Positions 60,556 through 64,000 of a stretch of 64,000 bases of DNA are shown in pieces. The stretch is from an uncultured Schlesneria sp. (GTDB taxonomy: Bacteria; Planctomycetota; Planctomycetia; Planctomycetales; Planctomycetaceae): assembly GCA_903904835.1 (NCBI GenBank), contig CAIVEI010000128.1, forward strand, positions 180,857-244,856, in the 5' to 3' direction. Below the pieces are notes generated by a model that saw only the letters and a list, made by a program, of their open reading frames with translations, was not told the origin of the DNA and did no database searches. A program made the position numbers and the translations under genes. The number at the start of each line of letters is the position of its first letter. Positions within the stretch are counted from its first letter, which is position 1.

Positions 60556-62088
60556 TCACGCTGCGCGGCGTTCGTTGGAAGCCGGTCGCGGAATGGAAAT
60601 CGCCACCGTTTCAGAGTCTCTTAATCGTCGGACGATTTCGGTCGTCGAGACACCCGGGGTCACTCCCAGTGCCTTCACTCGTCCACCATAGCCGAGAACC
60701 ACTTCGCGACCGACGATTTCGTCCTCGCTATAGGTCCCACCTTTGACCAGGACATCCGGTTGCAAGTGTCGCAGAATCGCGTGAGGCGTTTCCTCGTCGA
60801 AGATCACGATGTAATCAACTGATTCCAGTCCAGCGAGCATCTGGGCGCGGTATTCTTCATCGAAGATCGGACGGTCAGGCGCTTTATTCAATCGACGAAC
60901 GCTGCGGTCACTGTTGATCGCCACGATCAGGCAATCCCCTTCGCGAGCCGCTTCCTGCAGGTAACTGAGATGGCCAATGTGAAGCAGGTCAAAGCAGCCG
61001 TTCGTCAGGACCACCTTCTGGCCTGCCTTGTGTCGAGCCGACACGTGTCGCTGCAGTTCATCCAGCGAGCAGACTTTTCCCGCAGCTCGCCGACTGCCGT
61101 GCAGCAAATCGGTTAAAATTTCTTTGCGGCTGATGCGGACCACGCCGACCTGTTCAACTTCCAACCCACCAGCGACGTTGGCCAGTCGACAGAGTCTTGA
61201 CGGTTCGATCCCGGCGGCCATCCCCAGGCCGAACATTGCCAGCACCATGTCCCCTGCCCCGGTCACATCGTAGACCTCGCGGATTCGAGTTGGCAGGTGA
61301 ACCGGTTCGTGGTTCTCGCGTGCCAGCACGATCCCGTCGCGATCAAGCGTCACGAACGCCATGTCCAAGCCGAATTTCTCGACAAGCACTTGTCCCGCCT
61401 GGTACGCCGCGTCGATCGTTTTGACGTCGATCCCGGTCGCCTTTTGCGTTTCGGAGCGGTTGGGTGTCACACCTGTGGCACCTCGGTACAGGTTGTAGTC
61501 TCCACCAGCAGCCGGGTCGGCAATCACGGGAAGGCCTGCGGCGCGCGCGGCCGCAATCAGCGGTCGCAAAACTTCCGCCGTACAAACCCCTTTGGCATAG
61601 TCAGAAATCAGCACCGCCTGGAACTCGTGCAGTCGAGGCAGGATCGAGTTTAATAATTGCTGAGCGATCTCGGTCCGAATCGGATGACGGACTTCGCGAT
61701 CAACTCGTAACATCTGATGAGGATGTCGATGTTGGGCTCGCCCCATGAAGCGAACTTTACAGGTCGTCGGTCGGTCGCTGTCTTCAATCAATGCGGAACA
61801 ATCGACGCCGAATCGCGTCAAATCTTCGGCAACAACTTTTCCGTCAGCGTCCGCCCCCACGACACCGGCGAGTGTCACTTCAGCGTCGAGCCCTCGCAGC
61901 ATGTTGGCGACGTTGGCAGCTCCACCCAGTCGAGTCTCCTGGCGGTCTTCACGCAACAGGATGACGGGAGCTTCCTGGCTGATTCGTTCGGCATCGCCCC
62001 AGACGTAGCGGTCAAGGATCAGATCGCCGATGACCAGGATTCGCGGTGTTCCCAACCGCTCCATTTCGTCGATGAGTTCAAATGTCAT
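60556..62088 (-). CDS. hldE: Bifunctional heptose-7-P kinase / heptose-1-P adenylyltransferase
   Basis: A 510-aa fusion. The PfkB-type kinase domain (residues 1 to about 335) has ILVIGDLILDRYVWGDAERISQEAPV, RLGGAANVANMLRGLDAEV and the catalytic motif VTGAGDMVLAMFG near 276-287. The nucleotidyltransferase domain (about 355-495) has VLTNGCFDLLHIGHLSYLQEA with HIGH at residues 370-373. HldE phosphorylates D-glycero-D-manno-heptose 7-phosphate and activates the resulting 1-phosphate to ADP-heptose for LPS core assembly. GmhA, GmhB and HldD are not in the window. AAGGATGG precedes the ATG. Confidence 0.95.
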   Translation of the reverse strand: MTFELIDEMERLGTPRILVIGDLILDRYVWGDAERISQEAPVILLREDRQETRLGGAANVANMLRGLDAEVTLAGVVGADADGKVVAEDLTRFGVDCSALIEDSDRPTTCKVRFMGRAQHRHPHQMLRVDREVRHPIRTEIAQQLLNSILPRLHEFQAVLISDYAKGVCTAEVLRPLIAAARAAGLPVIADPAAGGDYNLYRGATGVTPNRSETQKATGIDVKTIDAAYQAGQVLVEKFGLDMAFVTLDRDGIVLARENHEPVHLPTRIREVYDVTGAGDMVLAMFGLGMAAGIEPSRLCRLANVAGGLEVEQVGVVRISRKEILTDLLHGSRRAAGKVCSLDELQRHVSARHKAGQKVVLTNGCFDLLHIGHLSYLQEAAREGDCLIVAINSDRSVRRLNKAPDRPIFDEEYRAQMLAGLESVDYIVIFDEETPHAILRHLQPDVLVKGGTYSEDEIVGREVVLGYGGRVKALGVTPGVSTTEIVRRLRDSETVAISIPRPASNERRAA

Positions 62089-62198
62089 GAGTTCGCCATC
62101 CTTGGCTGGGTGTCAATCGCACGTCATCCTGACGGTTGCACTCTAATCATCTACGCACAAGTGAGTTCAGTCAATGCGGCTTCACGGCTGAAAACGGC

Positions 62199-62810
62199 TC
62201 ATTCGCTCAAAAACGTGCGCCAGCATTCGTATTTTCGACTGTTCAAATGGTGGAACAGCAAGGGGTTGCGGGCTGGCTTATGCGGTGCTTTCATCAATTT
62301 CATGTTCGCTTCGTACGGGGTTCGCCCCCCTTTTCGCACGTTACAGTCCAGGCAGCAGCAGACAATATTTTCCCAAGTCGTTGGCCCGCCACGACTTTTT
62401 GGCATGACATGGTCAAGGCTCAGGCTGTGCAGTCCGAACCGTTTTCCACAATACTGGCAACGGTTTTCGTCGCGGAGGAAAATATTCCGGCGGTTGAATT
62501 TCACGCCGTTACGTGGCATACGGTCATAACGGAGCAGGCGGATAATTCGGGGAACCTGAATTTCAAAATTGACGGCCCGAATCCAGTCGGCATCCTGAGC
62601 GTCGTCCAGCTCCAGTTTCAGCAGTCCGACTTCCAGCCAATTTCCAAAGTCGTACGAATGAAAAGTCCCGTCGTCCACCGAGATGACTTCGGCGGCCCCT
62701 TTATAAAGAAGGCAGAACGCACGGGTGACCGAAAGAACATGGATCGGTAGGTAATGGCGGTTCAGTGCCAGAACACTGGACTGAATCGCCGGACTGTGTG
62801 CTGCAATCAT
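62199..62810 (-). CDS. HNH endonuclease
   Basis: A 203-aa protein of the widespread group starting SSVLALNRHYLPIHVLSVTRAFCLLYKG, with a C-terminal HNH domain: CQYCGKRFGLHSLSLDHVMPKSRGG, TTWENIVCCCLDCNVRKGGRTPYEA. The two CxxC pairs bind structural zinc; the His of DHV, the Asn of ENIV and the second half give the HNH metal site. The ATG at 62810 has GGAGGAG ten bases upstream; a GTG at 62861 has no ribosome binding site. These proteins are frequent in bacteria outside phages; the target is unknown. Confidence 0.92.
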   Translation of the reverse strand: MIAAHSPAIQSSVLALNRHYLPIHVLSVTRAFCLLYKGAAEVISVDDGTFHSYDFGNWLEVGLLKLELDDAQDADWIRAVNFEIQVPRIIRLLRYDRMPRNGVKFNRRNIFLRDENRCQYCGKRFGLHSLSLDHVMPKSRGGPTTWENIVCCCLDCNVRKGGRTPYEANMKLMKAPHKPARNPLLFHHLNSRKYECWRTFLSE

Positions 62811-63163
62811 CTCGCCTGTGCTCCTCCGCACTGGACAAGTAGGGGGCGTCACGTGCATCACAGTGGCGAATTGCGTTTAACACCAGCAGAATCAAAGTCA
62901 TGCAATCGCCAACCGCTTCCCTATTGTAAGCAGCAGGACAAGCACTCGGCAACAAACAATACCTTACGGAATGATGAAGGAACGATGAAGAATTCCGGCG
63001 CAGCCGGTTGATGCGCGTCGGACGACGCGTTCAGAATAGTGCAACCGTTCGCGCGTTGACCAATGTGTGATCCGAGCTGCATCAGATTTCATGAAAGAAT
63101 CCAACTTTGGGTTTAATGGGACTGACAGGGCCAAGTCGGTAAAATCGGTGTCACACCTGAACC

Positions 63164-63250
63164 GAATGGGACTGATGGGACAAATAGGACCCATGGGAAA
63201 AAATCAGGACATTCCGCGTCATACCGTCCCATCGGTCCCATCGGTCCCAT
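63164..63250. repeat. TGGGAC hairpin array 1
   Basis: A run of 9-bp units reading AATGGGACTGATGGGACAAA on the plus strand (63164-63196) is followed, after 27 bases, by the same units on the opposite strand (ACCGTCCCATCGGTCCCAT, 63224-63250). The two halves form a long imperfect hairpin. Confidence 0.85.
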
Positions 63251-63294
63251 TCTTCCTTCTTCTTTTTCTTCGATCAAAGAAAAGGGGCCAAACA

Positions 63295-63641
63295 ATGTCC
63301 GACCAACCCGGCTTCATCCCCGTGCATGGGCAATACAAAGGCCAGCTGTCCTACCAGAAAGCCATTATGAATCATACCGCGAATTCTGCGAAACCCGATC
63401 AGCAGAAGTCGTCGCCAACATTGCCATCTGTCTGATTCACCAGACGAATTTTTTGTTAGACCAGCAGCTTCGCCGCTTAGAACAGGATTTCGTCAAAGAA
63501 GGCGGCCTGCGCGAAAGAATGACGAAGGCCCGCTTAAAGCAGCGCAACAAGAGACCCGACGGACCGAATCAACGGTTGGTGGTTGTCGGAGCTGAATTTC
63601 ACCGCCAGGGCAGGTTCGTCGCTGGACACCAATGGGACTGA
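63295..63641 (+). pseudogene. Four-helix-bundle-suffix domain protein, internally deleted
   Basis: The ATG at 63295 begins SDQPGFIPVHGQYKGQLSYQKA, the N-terminus of 'four helix bundle suffix' proteins (usually GGYRxLxSYQxAEIIYD). Directly after it, in another frame from about 63366, comes YESYREFCETRSAEVVANIA, ICLIHQTNFLLDQQLRRLEQ, DFVKEGGLRERMTKARLKQR, which is the C-terminal suffix of the same family. The central helix bundle of about 100 residues is missing and the frames do not match, so the gene is broken by a deletion. It is flanked by TGGGAC hairpin arrays. Confidence 0.7.
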
Positions 63642-63716
63642 TGGGACGAATGGGACCTATGGGACAAAAGCCGCAAGATCTTCAACATCCCGTCCCATAA
63701 GTCGCATGTGTCCCAT
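63631..63716. repeat. TGGGAC hairpin array 2
   Basis: Units AATGGGACTGATGGGACGAA (from 63631) pair with CGTCCCATAAGTCGCATGTG and TCCCAT (to 63716), loop of about 25 bases. It overlaps the last codons of the broken four-helix-bundle-suffix gene, so the repeat runs into its C-terminus. Confidence 0.85.
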
Positions 63717-63761
63717 ACTTTTCTTGCCAGTTGCGGCGTTAGCCAGAGGGGGCCGGTTTTT

Positions 63762-63847
63762 CATGGGACGAATGGGACATATGGGACAAAAACAGCGAGA
63801 TCGTCGTCATACCGTCCCATAAGTCCCATCGGTCCCATCAGTCCCAT
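63762..63847. repeat. TGGGAC hairpin array 3
   Basis: Units CATGGGACGAATGGGACATA (from 63762) pair with CCGTCCCATAAGTCCCATCG and further GTCCCAT units ending at 63847. This is the best-preserved of the three hairpins and ends 43 bases before the promoter at 63890. Confidence 0.88.
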
Positions 63848-63889
63848 TTCTTTCTTCCAAGCGTCAACAATCTATGTCGTGTTTTTGTG

Positions 63890-63917
63890 TTGACATTCCT
63901 TGTCGGTGCGGTATATT
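63890..63917 (+). promoter_or_regulatory. Sigma-70-like promoter
   Basis: TTGACA (63890-63895) and TATATT (63912-63917) with a 16-base spacer, about 45 bases before the start codon at 63963. A good match to consensus; likely drives the gene that continues beyond the window. Confidence 0.7.
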
Positions 63918-63962
63918 TCTTGTCGTTGTGTTGTGTTATTTACTTTGACAGGAGATTTTCAG

Positions 63963-64000
63963 ATGGTTCAACGATTTTCCACTCGGGAAGAGGCGCGGCA
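63963..64000 (+). CDS. Start of an unknown gene, cut by the window end
   Basis: The ATG at 63963 is preceded by AGGAG eight bases upstream and by a consensus-like promoter. Only MVQRFSTREEAR plus one codon are visible. The charged start would fit a small DNA-binding or excisionase-like protein, but nothing can be concluded. Confidence 0.6.
   Translation, partial: MVQRFSTREEAR

Noticed and set aside
63067..63294. Upstream extension of the four-helix-bundle frame through the TGGGAC array
   Set aside because: The translated repeat is only Met/Gly/Ile-type low complexity; the family start is at 63295.
63164..63847. CRISPR-like array
   Set aside because: The 9-bp units are contiguous and change strand in the middle; there are no spacers of constant length and no cas genes.

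Overview
The window looks like chromosomal DNA of a planctomycete (phylum Planctomycetota, order Planctomycetales). The reasons are two pairs of a DUF1549/DUF1553 'planctomycete cytochrome-like' protein and a Tat-exported DUF1501 protein, two PEP-CTERM proteins, a DUF1080 lipoprotein, a Tat-exported Gfo/Idh/MocA protein, several large secreted proteins of the type abundant in that group, and many short palindromic intergenic repeats. No rRNA, tRNA, CRISPR array, integrase or complete insertion sequence was seen. The genus cannot be read from the sequence.

Layout. 0-6.7 kb: PEP-CTERM protein, first DUF1549/1553-DUF1501 pair, LCAT-like lipase lipoprotein, DUF2294 protein. 6.85-17.3 kb: a same-strand run of mostly small proteins that looks like a stress or envelope-protection island. 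It opens with a candidate small RNA (promoter, three hairpins, strong terminator) and holds two CsbD-like proteins plus a CsbD-like remnant, a ferritin-like protein, DUF883/DUF3618-like membrane-anchored proteins, an lmo0937-type 49-aa membrane protein, Gly/Tyr-rich secreted proteins, small lipoproteins, three copies of an unrecognised Cys-containing domain and a decayed AI-2E transporter gene. 17.6-31.5 kb: acyltransferase, a 966-aa secreted protein, second DUF1549/1553-DUF1501 pair, a GxxExxY gene bracketed by two copies of a 147-bp palindrome-ended repeat, a sialidase-like protein and a Gfo/Idh/MocA oxidoreductase. 31.5-44 kb: pabA-pabB, a MarR plus FAD oxidoreductase pair, TetR plus ABC exporter (permease, ATPase, HlyD), an Hsp70-like protein, a TIM-barrel isomerase and panD. 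43.7-51.4 kb: lipoprotein, der, a 6-pyruvoyl-tetrahydropterin synthase homologue, two membrane proteins and a PIG-L deacetylase. 51.4-58.2 kb: repeat-rich stretch with a PEP-CTERM protein, DUF1080 lipoprotein, Ser/Thr kinase, FG-GAP protein and BlaI-type regulator. 58.2-62.1 kb: glycosyltransferase, heptosyltransferase and hldE, an LPS inner-core heptose cluster. 62.2-64 kb: HNH endonuclease, a broken four-helix-bundle-suffix gene among hairpin arrays of TGGGAC-type repeats, and the first codons of a new gene.

How the parts fit. The heptose genes make and transfer the activated heptose of a Gram-negative outer membrane. pabA/pabB (folate) and panD (pantothenate) are housekeeping cofactor genes. 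The TetR/ABC/HlyD genes form a regulated exporter whose repressor gene appears to be transcribed without a leader. The most unusual material is the stress island with its candidate small RNA, and the repeat-bracketed cargo genes (GxxExxY, four-helix-bundle suffix), which suggest non-autonomous mobility driven by a factor not encoded here. All functional calls rest on reading motifs by eye; no database search was run.
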